Origin: Prorocentrum cordatum
Taxonomy: Eukaryota > Sar > Dinophyceae > Prorocentrales > Prorocentraceae
Assembly: GCA_963575745.1 (NCBI GenBank)
Contig: CAUYUJ010015756.1
Coordinates: 40,001-62,500 of the forward strand
Reading direction: 5' to 3'
DNA length: 22,500 nt
The position numbers were made by a program, and so were the translations under genes. The notes below the pieces were generated by a model. The model was not told the DNA's origin. It searched no databases and worked only from the letters and a program-made list of their open reading frames with translations. Of the stretch, positions 1-9,800 are shown piece after piece (position 1 is the first letter of the stretch; every line of letters begins with the position of its first letter).

Positions 1-214
1 TAATGATGATGATGATGCTGATGATGCTGGTGACGATGCTGATGCTGGTGACGATGCTAATGCTGATTCTGATGATGATGATGCTGATGCTGCTGATGCT
101 GCTGCTGATGATGATGATGGTGATGATGCTGTGATGGTGACAGGGGGAGGGCGATGAGGAACAGTAGCAGCAGGAGCATGCGTAGCAGGATCGGGAGAAG
201 CAGGAGGGCCAGTC
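1..214. repeat. GAT/GCT trinucleotide tract grading into purine-rich DNA
   Basis: Bases 1-140 are almost entirely GAT, GCT and GGT triplets. From about 147 the tract becomes purine-rich with AGCAGG-type triplets. Short open frames exist on both strands, giving Asp-rich, Met-rich or His-rich peptides according to frame. That is what any triplet repeat produces, so I do not call a gene. The tract runs off the left edge of the window. Confidence 0.85.
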
Positions 215-427
215 GAAAGGGAAAGGGAAGGGGTGACAACGACGATGAAGGACTCTGGGTCCTTCATCGTCATTGTCACCCCCCCCACCTAGAGGCGGAA
301 AGACACGAAGGTCCCTCCCCGAACCTCGACCCTCGATCCTCGGCGACGACGTCGATCCTCGATCCTGGACCCTCGACGACCTCGACCCGCGATCATTGAT
401 GAAAGGGAAAGGGAAGGGGTGACAACG
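215..427. repeat. 27-bp direct repeat pair flanking a CCTCGATC-rich segment
   Basis: A 27-bp purine-rich sequence beginning GAAAGGGAAAGGGAAGGGGT occurs at 215-241 and again, unchanged, at 401-427 (spacing 186 bp). Between the copies, about 318-395 is built from degenerate copies of CCTCGATCC and CCTCGACGA. The right half of the first copy also forms one arm of the hairpin at 230-282. No gene is visible here. Confidence 0.8.
230..282. repeat. 24-bp inverted repeat (stem-loop)
   Basis: The left arm at 230-253 and right arm at 259-282 are reverse complements over 24 positions with one mismatch, separated by five bases. The inner stem is GAAGGAC/GTCCTTC. It would form a very stable hairpin in RNA or single-stranded DNA. 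The second 27-bp direct repeat, at 401-427, has no partner arm, so the hairpin is specific to this copy. Confidence 0.85.
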
Positions 428-640
428 GTGGTGGCCCGCGCTGGGGTGAGAGCGCAATTTTGAAAAAACCGGAGCATCTTGTCGATCCTAAAACGAGGGC
501 ATGCACCTGGAGCGTCCCGATGGAAACGCATCCGTTTTAAACGCCACCTTTGAACTCCCATGCGCTAGGGGCGGTATGCGGACGCAACTCGGCCAGGCTC
601 GGACACGATTTGGGGAGAGGGGAGAGAGTATTACTCATAC
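428..640. repeat. Non-coding spacer with one diverged unit of the 83-bp family
   Basis: Bases 436-470 resemble the core of the 83-bp tandem units found at 14.6-21.4 kb: CGCTGGGGTGAGAGCGCAAT followed by TTTGAAAAAACC, against CGCTAAGGCGAGAGCCACAT followed by TTTGAAAACC. The rest, to 640, is non-repetitive sequence with no convincing coding potential. The copy shows that the 83-bp family also lies left of the retrotransposon. Confidence 0.5.
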
Positions 641-891
641 TGAGTAATTGTGGAGGACGGTGGTGTTGTTGCCGCTGCTGGTGCTGCTGATGCTTATGAT
701 TAGGGTTACCACAGCGACGAGGATGATGCTGCTGATGCTGAGAAGTATGACGAGGATGAGGGTGTGGGTGAGGAAGATACGTATGATTATGCTTGTGATG
801 AGGATGATGTTGCTGATGGTAATAATGATGACGATGCTGCTGGTGCTGCTCATGATGGTGATGACAATGCTGGTGATGCTGATGCTGATGC

Positions 892-922
<31 letters not shown>

Positions 923-1146
923 GGTGAACATGGTGGTGGTGGTGATGATGCTGATGATGAGACGGATGAGGAGGACAAGCAGGAGGAAACGGATGAGGAG
1001 GAAGATGACGATATTGAGGATGTTGATGATGATGATGACGATGATGATGCTGCTGCTGATGATGATGATGACGGCGATGATGCTGATTATGCTGATGGTG
1101 AGAATGCTGATTAAACTGATGACGATGACCATCACGATGGCGATGG

Positions 1147-1186
<40 letters not shown>

Positions 1187-1772
1187 CACGATGCTGATGA
1201 CGCTGATGCTGATGCTGCTGCTGATGCTGATTATGATGATGATGATGCCGCTGCTGCTGATGATTATGATGATGATGATGGTGGTGGTGGTGGTGGTGGT
1301 GATGATGATGATGGTGGTGGTGGTGGTGATGATGATGATGACGCTGCTGACGATGATGATGCTGATGCTGATGCTGATGATGACGATGATGGTGACGGTG
1401 ATGCTGATGATGATGCTAATGATGATGACGATGATGTTGCTGCTGATGATGATGCTGATGATTTCAATGTTTCTGATTATGATGCTGATGCTGCTGCTGA
1501 TGATGCTGCTGCTGATGCAGATGCTCGCTTTATGACTGATAATGATCTGGCGAGGGGGATGCGGCTGAGGATGATGATGAGACAGGGGTTCTGTCGATGA
1601 TGCTGCCGATGTGATGCTGCCGATGAAGATGATGATGCTGCTGCTGATGATGATGACGGTGCTGTTGCTGCTGATGCTGATGCTGATGCTAATGATGATG
1701 ATGATGCTGATGCTGATGCTGATGATGATGCTGATGATGATGATGATGATGATGCTGCTGCTGATGATGATA

Positions 1773-1814
<42 letters not shown>

Positions 1815-2188
1815 GTGGCAACGATGACGATGGCAACGCTGTGGCTGATGGTACTGCTGCTGATGATGATGCTGATGCTGATGGTGATGAGGAGGAGCTG
1901 GCGGAGGCGGAGGCGGAGGAGGAGCAGGAGGAGGAGGGGGCGGGGAATGAGGATGAGGATGCGGCTGTGGACGAGGGAAATAGGGAGGAGGAGAGGGAGG
2001 ATGAGGACCAGGAGGAGACTGGGAGGAACAGGAGAGATGCATGAGGAAAAGGAGAATGATGATGATGGTGATGTTGCTGTCGTTGATGATGATGATAATG
2101 ATGACGATGACGATGATGATGATGATGCTGATGCAGATGCTACTGATGCTGATGCTGCTGCTGCTGATGACGACGATGCTGATGATGC

Positions 2189-2223
<35 letters not shown>

Positions 2224-2256
2224 TTGCTGATGATGATGATGATGATGGTGATGATT

Positions 2257-2298
<42 letters not shown>

Positions 2299-2364
2299 CT
2301 GATGCTGATGCTGATGATGATGCTGATGATGATGATGATGATGATGCTGCTGCTGATGATGATA

Positions 2365-2406
<42 letters not shown>

Positions 2407-2960
2407 GTGGCAACGATGACGATGGCAACGCTGTTGCTGATGGTACTGCTGCTGATGATGATGCTGATGCTGATGGTGATGAGGAGGAGGAGGCGGAGGC
2501 GGAGGTGGAGGAGGATCAGGAGGAGGAGGGGGAGAGGAATGAGGATGAGGATGCGGCTGTGGACGAGGGAAATGGGGAGGAGGAGAGGGAGGATGAGGAC
2601 CAGGAGGAGACTTGGAGGAACAGGAGAGATGCATGAGGAAAAGGATAATGATGATGATGGTGATGTTGTTGCTGTTGATGATGATGATAATGATGACGAT
2701 CACGATGATGATGCTGATGCAGATGCTGCTGATACTGATGATGCTGCTGCTGATGATGCTGACGACGATGTTGCTGCTGATGATACTGCTGCTGATAATG
2801 ACGATGAGGAGGGGGAGGAGGAGGATGATCAGGAGGAGGAGAAGGAGGAGAAGCAGGAGGAAACGGACGGAGATGAGGGAGGGGAGGGACAGCACGAGAA
2901 AGAGGATTCAGGGTGCGAGAGGGATGGTGATGGTGATGACGATGATGATCTGATGCTGCA

Positions 2961-3021
<61 letters not shown>

Positions 3022-3037
3022 GTGATGATGACGATGC

Positions 3038-3098
<61 letters not shown>

Positions 3099-3109
3099 AA
3101 TGCTGCTGC

Positions 3110-3177
<68 letters not shown>

Positions 3178-3545
3178 CTGAGGCTGCTGCTAATGATGAT
3201 GCTGATGATGGTGATGGCGATGGTGATGGTGATCGTGATGGTGATTGTGGTGGTGGTGATGATGCTGCTGATGATGATGGTTGTTGTTGTGGTTATGATG
3301 ATGGTGATGATGATGCTGCTGATGATGATGATGACAAGGAGGAGGAGGAGGAGGAGAGGGAGGAAAAAGGCCGAGGAGGACTAGGACGAGGAGCACGGAC
3401 ATCAGCAGGAACAGGATACGTGGATGATGACATGATGATGATGGTGGTGGTGGTGGCGGTGGCAATTGTGGTGTTGATGATGATGCTGTTGCTGCTGGTG
3501 GAGGTAATACTGAGGATGAGGATCATGCTGGTGAGGGTGATGGTG
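641..3545. repeat. Large GAT/GAG/GCT low-complexity region
   Basis: About 2.9 kb of GAT triplets is interrupted by GCT, GGT, GAC and GAG triplets. The longest pure run I see is 2961-3020 (20 GAT triplets). Blocks of GAG occur at about 965-1015, 1888-2030, 2482-2625, 2800-2900 and 3340-3400. Each frame gives a different homopolymer-like peptide (poly-Asp, poly-Met, or poly-His/poly-Ser on the other strand). No frame stays open throughout and no folded domain appears. An acidic host protein cannot be excluded, but nothing here requires one. The retrotransposon is inserted at the right end. Confidence 0.85.
1690..2780. repeat. Tandem duplication, period 592 bp
   Basis: Landmarks recur exactly 592 bp apart: GATGGTGGCA at 1811 and 2403, CAGGAGAGATGCATGA at 2029 and 2621, and ATGATGCTGATGCTGATG at 1701 and 2293. 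Unit 1 spans about 1690-2281. Unit 2 begins about 2282 and stays recognisable to about 2780. Because 592 is not a multiple of three, the acidic peptide encoded at 1841-2044 lies in a different frame from its counterpart ending at 2636. Across the compared GAG-rich block most of the few differences change an amino acid, so I see no sign of protein-level constraint. Confidence 0.85.
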
Positions 3546-3550
3546 GTTGT
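3546..3550. repeat. Target site duplication, left copy (GTTGT)
   Basis: GTTGT directly precedes the 5' LTR and matches the five bases directly after the 3' LTR. Five-bp duplications are typical of copia-type integrase. Confidence 0.93.
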
Positions 3551-3733
3551 TGTGAAGAGTGCACTCCCCTGCCCCTCTGCCGCCCGTGCCACCATGTGTG
3601 TATGTTGTACACGCTTGTCTTGTTTTGTGGCATGCACGCTGCCCGCCGCTGTTTTGGCCCTAGTCCTAGGGCCCTGGGACGCACCCGCAGTTGGACTGCC
3701 GCGCGGTCTTTGCTGAAAACAACTGCACTGACA
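3551..3733 (+). repeat. 5' LTR (183 bp)
   Basis: It starts TGTGAAGAGTGCACTCCCCT and ends ACTGCACTGACA. By eye it is identical to 13143-13325. The terminal TG...CA dinucleotides and the flanking GTTGT fix both ends. It contains an 8-bp palindrome with a 2-base centre at 3656-3673 (GGCCCTAG, TC, CTAGGGCC). No TATA box or polyadenylation signal is obvious. At 183 bp it is short for an LTR driving a 9.4-kb interior. Confidence 0.95.
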
Positions 3734-3734
3734 T

Positions 3735-3746
3735 TGGTAGCGGAGC
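3735..3746 (+). promoter_or_regulatory. Primer-binding site for a tRNA 3' end
   Basis: TGGTAGCGGAGC lies one base after the 5' LTR. It begins with the obligatory complement of a tRNA CCA end (TGG) and would pair with a tRNA ending GCTCCGCTACCA. Copia elements commonly use an initiator-methionine tRNA, whose complement starts TGGTA in many eukaryotes, so that tRNA is plausible but unproven. The site overlaps the first leader hairpin. Confidence 0.85.
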
Positions 3747-3799
3747 TAGTAAGCTCCAGCGGACGCACTGCGTGCTCTGCTTCGGTGGTTGTGACCACC
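3742..3799 (+). promoter_or_regulatory. Leader RNA with two short stem-loops
   Basis: The 79-nt leader between LTR and start codon has no ATG. It contains two perfect 6-bp stems with 4-nt loops: GGAGCT-AGTA-AGCTCC at 3742-3757 and GGTGGT-TGTG-ACCACC at 3784-3799. The first overlaps the primer-binding site. In retroelements this region commonly carries packaging and dimerisation signals. That role here is inference from position. Confidence 0.55.
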
Positions 3800-3812
3800 C
3801 GCGTGGGCCGCC

Positions 3813-6800
3813 ATGGCCACCAGCCACGACGGCTCAGACGTGGAGGCTGCGTCCTCCGCAGGCACAGGTCCCCCGGACCTGCATGCAGTCCTGCGCGTGA
3901 TGGCCGAGACCCAGCGGGAGCTCTTGGCCTTGCATCGGGATCGTGGCGACGGCGGTCCCAGACGTACACGTCTACTGCTGTCGCAGGTGAGGCTCCCAGA
4001 GTTCGATGGTGGAGTCGGTACGAGTACTAAGAAGTACCGAGAGTGGCGCAAGGAGGTTGAAGTCATCCGCAACCTCAATCAGCTCTCAGACGTGGAGCTG
4101 GGCCTGATCATCTACAGTCAAGTGACAGGTCGAGCCAAAGAGCTCATCGAGGTGCTTGACGCGTCGGACCTCCGACGCGAGGAGACGCTCGAGACCATCT
4201 TTGCTATCTACGACGACGCCTTCGAGAAGATGGATCACGAGCGCCTCGATCAGGTGCATCAGGATTGGGAGCGAGCACACCGTCGAGCTGGGCAGCCGAT
4301 CATGGATTGGACCACGTACCTGCGCAAGAAGCGCATGGAGTTGCAGCTCGAGGATCCCACATCAGCGATCAGCGATCGCGCATTGGCAAGCAAGATGCTT
4401 CGTGGCGCTGGACTGTCGCAGAAGGAGCGAGCGCAGGTGCTCTTCAACTGTGGCGGCATCTACGACTCGAAGCGGATGGAGGTCGTGCTGAAGGCAGCCT
4501 ATTCGAAGGTGCACGACACCGAGAAGCGCTCAGTGCTCCCTCGCCGCTCGCCGTTTGCGGCGCAGCGTGAGCACGGGCGCTCCTCTGGGAGTTCGGGCGG
4601 TCGCTATCCGCACCCTCCCATGGCTCGTGGGCCATGCGTGCTGCGAGGACGCCCTGGCCAGCACGTACACGAGGTAGAGAACGGCGAAGACTACGATGAA
4701 CACCACGGCGACCTCGAGGAGGCGCAGCATGACGAAGATGAAGTAGACGACCAGGACGATGGAGACCATGGAGGGGCCGAGGGCACCCTCTTCGAGGACG
4801 GCGCTGAGGTCGACGAGGAGCTGGTGTCGGACAACGACGGGCCTGACGACGAGGAGTACGAGGCACCGGAGGATCTTCAGGAAGCGTTCTTGGCCGGCTG
4901 GAGGGCCAATCAGAAGACGGCGGTACAGCGTCAGAAGCGCGGGTTCGTTGCTCCTCGGCAGCGGGACCCCAAGAAGATCAACGCTAGCGGCTCCTTCCAG
5001 GCTGGTCGGAAGCCGACAGACCAGCGCAAGGCTAACAGCCGGTGTGCTGACTGCGATCAGCCTGGCCACTGGCGTGGCGACCCGGAGTGCCCCAAGGTGA
5101 AGAGTGGCGAGCGCGAGCCGTACAACAAGATCGGGCCTAAGAATGGCCAGCCAGCGTCGCCCAACCAGCGGAGCTCTGTGAAGCCGCCGGCGCCTAGGCA
5201 GGTGCATGGACCGATCGTCCACTGGGTTGGCATGGCAGGCAGTGCCGAGGAGCGTCGTGGCCGCGCTCCATGGCGCCGTGCCCCCCAGTCGGTGCCTGCC
5301 CAGAGGCATCCAGTGGAGGGTCGAGCGGACGCGCCAGAGCGGATCATTATGCACCCCAGGCCCAAAAGCATGCCTGCGCCGAGCCTACGCCAGGACACCG
5401 ACGACGGCCCAGGGGCCGCGCAGAGCAGTGATGAACGTGCGCGCGCCCGTGCTAGGCGCGGGGAGGATCAGGTGGACGAGGATGCTGTCGTGCGTTGCCA
5501 TCGCATTCTGGCCAACACCCACGCAAAGGGGCACAGCGTGGAGTTGGAGTTTCCTGACCTTGCCACGGTCCATCACATCGTGGAGCGCGTGACGAACAAG
5601 AAGCCTATCTTCTTCAAGCAAGGCCGCTTCGAGAGCCTCGACTTCGTCCAGGGTCGGCTCGTGCGCCTGCAGCTGACCACATCGAGGCCTTGTACGGCGG
5701 CTGAGGTGGATCTCGACGAGATCACGGCAACTATATTCAAGATCGTGATGGGCGGCAATCGTGATACCAAGCCCCGTGACGATCGGCGCGGTGAAGGCGG
5801 GAGTCGTGACACCAAACAGCGTGAAGATCATCATCGAGATCGTCGTGACGACCGCCAGCGTGATCGGGGAGCTGTTCTTCGCGAGCCTCGTGCCCCTCCC
5901 CCGCCCGAGGCGGAGGCTTCCTCGCGTTCAAGGTCGCGGAGTGCACCAGGAGGCCGCGGTGTGAAGAAAGAGAAGCGGAGTCCACCAGAAGACCGCGGTG
6001 AGAAGGAAGAAAAGGAAGAAAAGAAAGATAATAAGAAGAAGGCGAGGAGCAGCAAAGAAGAGAAGAAAGAGAGAAATAAGGCAAGAAGCAGCAAGGAGGT
6101 GAAGAACGAGGACGAGGCCAGCGAGGATCCTGAGGCCACCGAGGACGACAACGACCAGCGGCGCGAGGATAAGGAGGTGCCGTTCACGCCAGAGGAGATG
6201 GACGAGATCTTCTGCAGCTGGTATCCGCGTCAGGATATCTTCAGGGATTACCTGACGCCGCCGGCAACCATCCACTTCATCACTAAGAACGACCGCATCG
6301 TGCGCCTCAATCTCTACACGCGCCGCTGCGAGAAGCCAGATTTCTCCTTATCCAGCGGCCCTGCGAGGGCCCATCCCGTATACGTGGTGGAGGCGTCGGC
6401 GAAGGGGGCATCGAAGACCAGAGAATCCCCAGACGGAGCTGTGCCTGGACTAACGTCTGCCGCTCCGACTGGGGAGGCCGCCGCTGTCCCTAAGGAAGAG
6501 GACTGGGTCATGGCAGGGGCCTCCGAGGAAGTGAGAAAGAGCGAGGGAAAGAAGCGACTAGAGGTTTTGCAGCGTGATAAAGCTGAGTTGCTGGATCGCC
6601 TCGCGTTGATAGAGAAACAGGAGATGGAGATGCATGCCCGATTGAACCCATGCGAGGTCTACGACGGCCTACAGAAGCGACGTGAGCAGGCACCTCTGCC
6701 AGAGCGTGCCCTGCCCACATCTCCTGAGCAGCAGGGAGTCGGAAGCGGGTGGAAGAACATGGAGGCAATACGACGACGTGTCCACCTTCCAGCGCCTCCA

Positions 6801-9800
6801 GGAGCCGCGAGCTCAGGTGCCCCTGCCGCTGCGACGGCATCTCCAGCTGCATCTGGAGTCCCGCGTGTAGTCACCGCCTCTGGACGGAGCTACGTCATGA
6901 GTGTCGGTGCCACGCAGAGTGACCTGGAGAAGCAGCAGATGCATCGAGCCATGTACGACTCGCAGTTCGACGGCGAAAGGCTGGTTCCAGGCCCGAAGGC
7001 GAAGTTCGACCCAGAGCTCATGCAGCAGCAGGCTGAATGTGTTCATCCTGTGGGCGAGTTGAAGTGGCAGTCAAACGGCACCGTGATCTTCGCGAAGTGT
7101 AAGAAGTGTTCGCTGAAGTCGGTGATTCATTACACGCTGGAGAAGCCCAAGAAGGATGAAGGGGAACCTTCCAAGAACACCCCAGACGGAGCTGTGCCAG
7201 GACTAACGTCTGCCGCTCCGACTGGGGAGGATGTTGCCGTGAAAGGGGGCGCGGACCCCTGGGCAGCAAAGGGCGCAGACCCTTGGGCAGCAAAAGGGGG
7301 ATCTGCGGCCCACATGGTCACCGCCCGAGAGGAGTGCCCCCGCAAGGTGGTAGATGAGCAGTCCGTCATGCTTGTTGTCTTGCCCGCGGGGCTGGCTATG
7401 ATTGACACGGGCTGCAAGCGGGCTGTCGGTGGACGTCCGTGGCATGTCGAGCTGCAGAAGACTTTGGATGCCATGGGCGTGCCGTACCACAGCATCAATC
7501 AGCGCGAGTACTTCAAGTTCGGCCCAGGCGTGCCGCTCTTGTCAGAGCGTGCGTGGTGCTACACAGTCGGCATCAACGGTACGCAGGGCGAGGTTGTGAT
7601 CTCCGAGGTCGATGCCGAGGTGCCAGGTCTCATCGGCCCTGATGAGATGGCAGAGTGGGACGCAGCAATCAGCTTCAGGAGCGGTACTTTCACGGCGAAT
7701 GGTGTGACCAAGCCGTTGGTCCCGGCTGCGTCCGGGCATCCGTGCGTGTCATTGCTGGATTTCCCGGCACCGGTCACGAGTGCCTTCCCCGTCGGACAGT
7801 CCGAGGAGCAGGACGAGCTCGCAGACGAGATGTTCAGCGGAACTGCGAGTCACGAGGAGAAGGATGAGCGCAGCGTCGCTGAGACCGTCGAGGAGGAGGA
7901 CTCGCACGATTCTGACAGCAACGACGGCCAGGACGCAGGCGACTCAGAGCTGAGCACATCCCACTATCACACCAGCGACCCAGAGTCCGCGGAGACGGCA
8001 TCGAGTGACGAGGAGGTTTTCATGGAGAACGCGGACAACGAGGTTTTCATGACGAAAGGTGCTCGCAGGCACGTCCGGAGCAACCTGAAGGAGCTGGAGG
8101 TTCTGATGACCGAGGAAATGGCGAACAGGAAGCTTCGGGCTGATCAGCAGGAGCAGGACGCCCTCAGGTACTACCAGGAGGAACGTGCACTGCCCTTTCA
8201 GAAGGAGACCCGGCGGCGGCCGGGGCCCTGGAGGATCGTAGAGGTCTTCGCATGGGCTTGCCAACTCACGATCCTGGCGGCGAGCATGGGATGGGACGCC
8301 CACCAGCCCATCGCAGCGCCAGAGTTCGACCTCCTGACGGTCCAGGGCAGGAACGAGGCACGGGCGTACCTGGTCGCAGTGGACCCAGACTTCGTGGCTT
8401 TGTCCCCACCTCCTACGGCATGGAGTCGGATGCAGAGTGTCGACCAGCGAAGGCCTATGCGAGTGCGCCGGCAACGCCGAGAGCGGACCGAGTACCGCAT
8501 GTTGCTCTCGTTCACGGACGAGGTGATGCAGTGGCAAGCTGCAAGGGGACGCGCAGCCATGGTAATGGACCACGCGCAATCGACAATCTGGAGCCAGCCA
8601 CCCGTGAGTGCAACGAAGTCGAACCCAGCATTCGAGGACGCAATCTGCCTCAAGGACACCACGAGAGTGTTGGCGAACCCTGGGGTTTGCACGGCCGTGC
8701 GCGGGAGCTGCGCAGAGGAGTTCGGCACGGCTGTGATGAGCGGTGCCGCGGATCATTTGGCCTGGCAGTTCGAGAACTCGAGTTTTCCTGCAGCACAACT
8801 CCCTGACCCCACGGAGGAGCCCAGGAGTTATGGACCCGAGCCCGCGGAGCACGGCCATGGAGAGGTTCCCAGGGACGTTTCGGAGAGACCTGAGTGGGGC
8901 AAAACACCGCAGGAGGTTCGAGCAGAGATTCGCGAGGCACTGCAGAAGACGGTGAAGGAGGAGTCCATGCAGCACCCTGCGGAGGAGGAGGAGGTTGCAG
9001 CCTCCTGGTCAGAAATGGAGCTTCCAGAGGTGGTGCGGCAGGACATCATGATGAAGATTCCGCGAAGTACGCGACGTGCTGTGCGCAAGGCCCATCGCGG
9101 TCTTGGACACCCCAGCCGACCGACGTTCATCAAGATGCTGCGTCTCGGCGGTGCCACACCTAACGCGTTGGCATACGCGAAGCATTGGCAGTGTCCGACT
9201 TGTGCTGAGTCGGAGGCGCCGCCCCGTCCGGTGCAAGGGGCGGCGGATGTGCGACCATTCGGCTTCAATGTGACGGTTGTGATCGACGTGAAGTACCTAC
9301 GGGACGCGGCCAAGGAGCAGCTGGTGGTCCTCAGCATGGTGGATGCTGGTACGGGATGGCACTGCGCCTGCCTTCTCAAGAATAGGACGGCCAAGCACGT
9401 AGCACGCCAGATCATGAACGAGTGGTTCAAGCATTACGGCGTGCCAGAAAACATCGTGATCGATCAGGGCGGCGAGTTCGAGGGCTACTTCAACGCGTTG
9501 ATGGAGCAGTTCGGCATTAATACGAAGACGACGGGAGCTCATGCAGCATGGCAGCATGGCCTGGCCGAGCGCCACGGAGGATTGCTCGGCACTATCTGGG
9601 GCAAGGTGGTGCACGAGTTCCACGTCCAGGGCAAGTCGATGTCTACTGTGGCCCTGGCTGCCATCATCAATGCGAAGAACTCGACGATCAGCCGCAATGG
9701 ATTGACCCCGGAGCAGGCTGTCTTCGGGCGGATCTTGAACTTTACGGAGGTGACTAACAGGGACGACGATGAGGTTCTCATGTCGGTCCTCGGCGCCAAG

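Noticed and set aside
764-1114. Acidic open frame (116 residues, Asp/Glu/Ala-rich)
   Set aside because: It is the direct read-out of GAT, GAG and GCT triplets. Other frames over the same DNA are just as open, and no folded domain is present.
1611-3384. Long Met-rich and Asp-rich plus-strand frames
   Set aside because: Trinucleotide repeats lack stops in most phases. The 592-bp duplication shifts frame, and the copies differ mostly by amino-acid changes, so there is no sign of coding constraint.
3596-4030. Open frames overlapping the LTR and the start of Gag in other phases
   Set aside because: They overlap the clearly coding polyprotein frame, lack any domain, and partly recur only because the LTR is duplicated.
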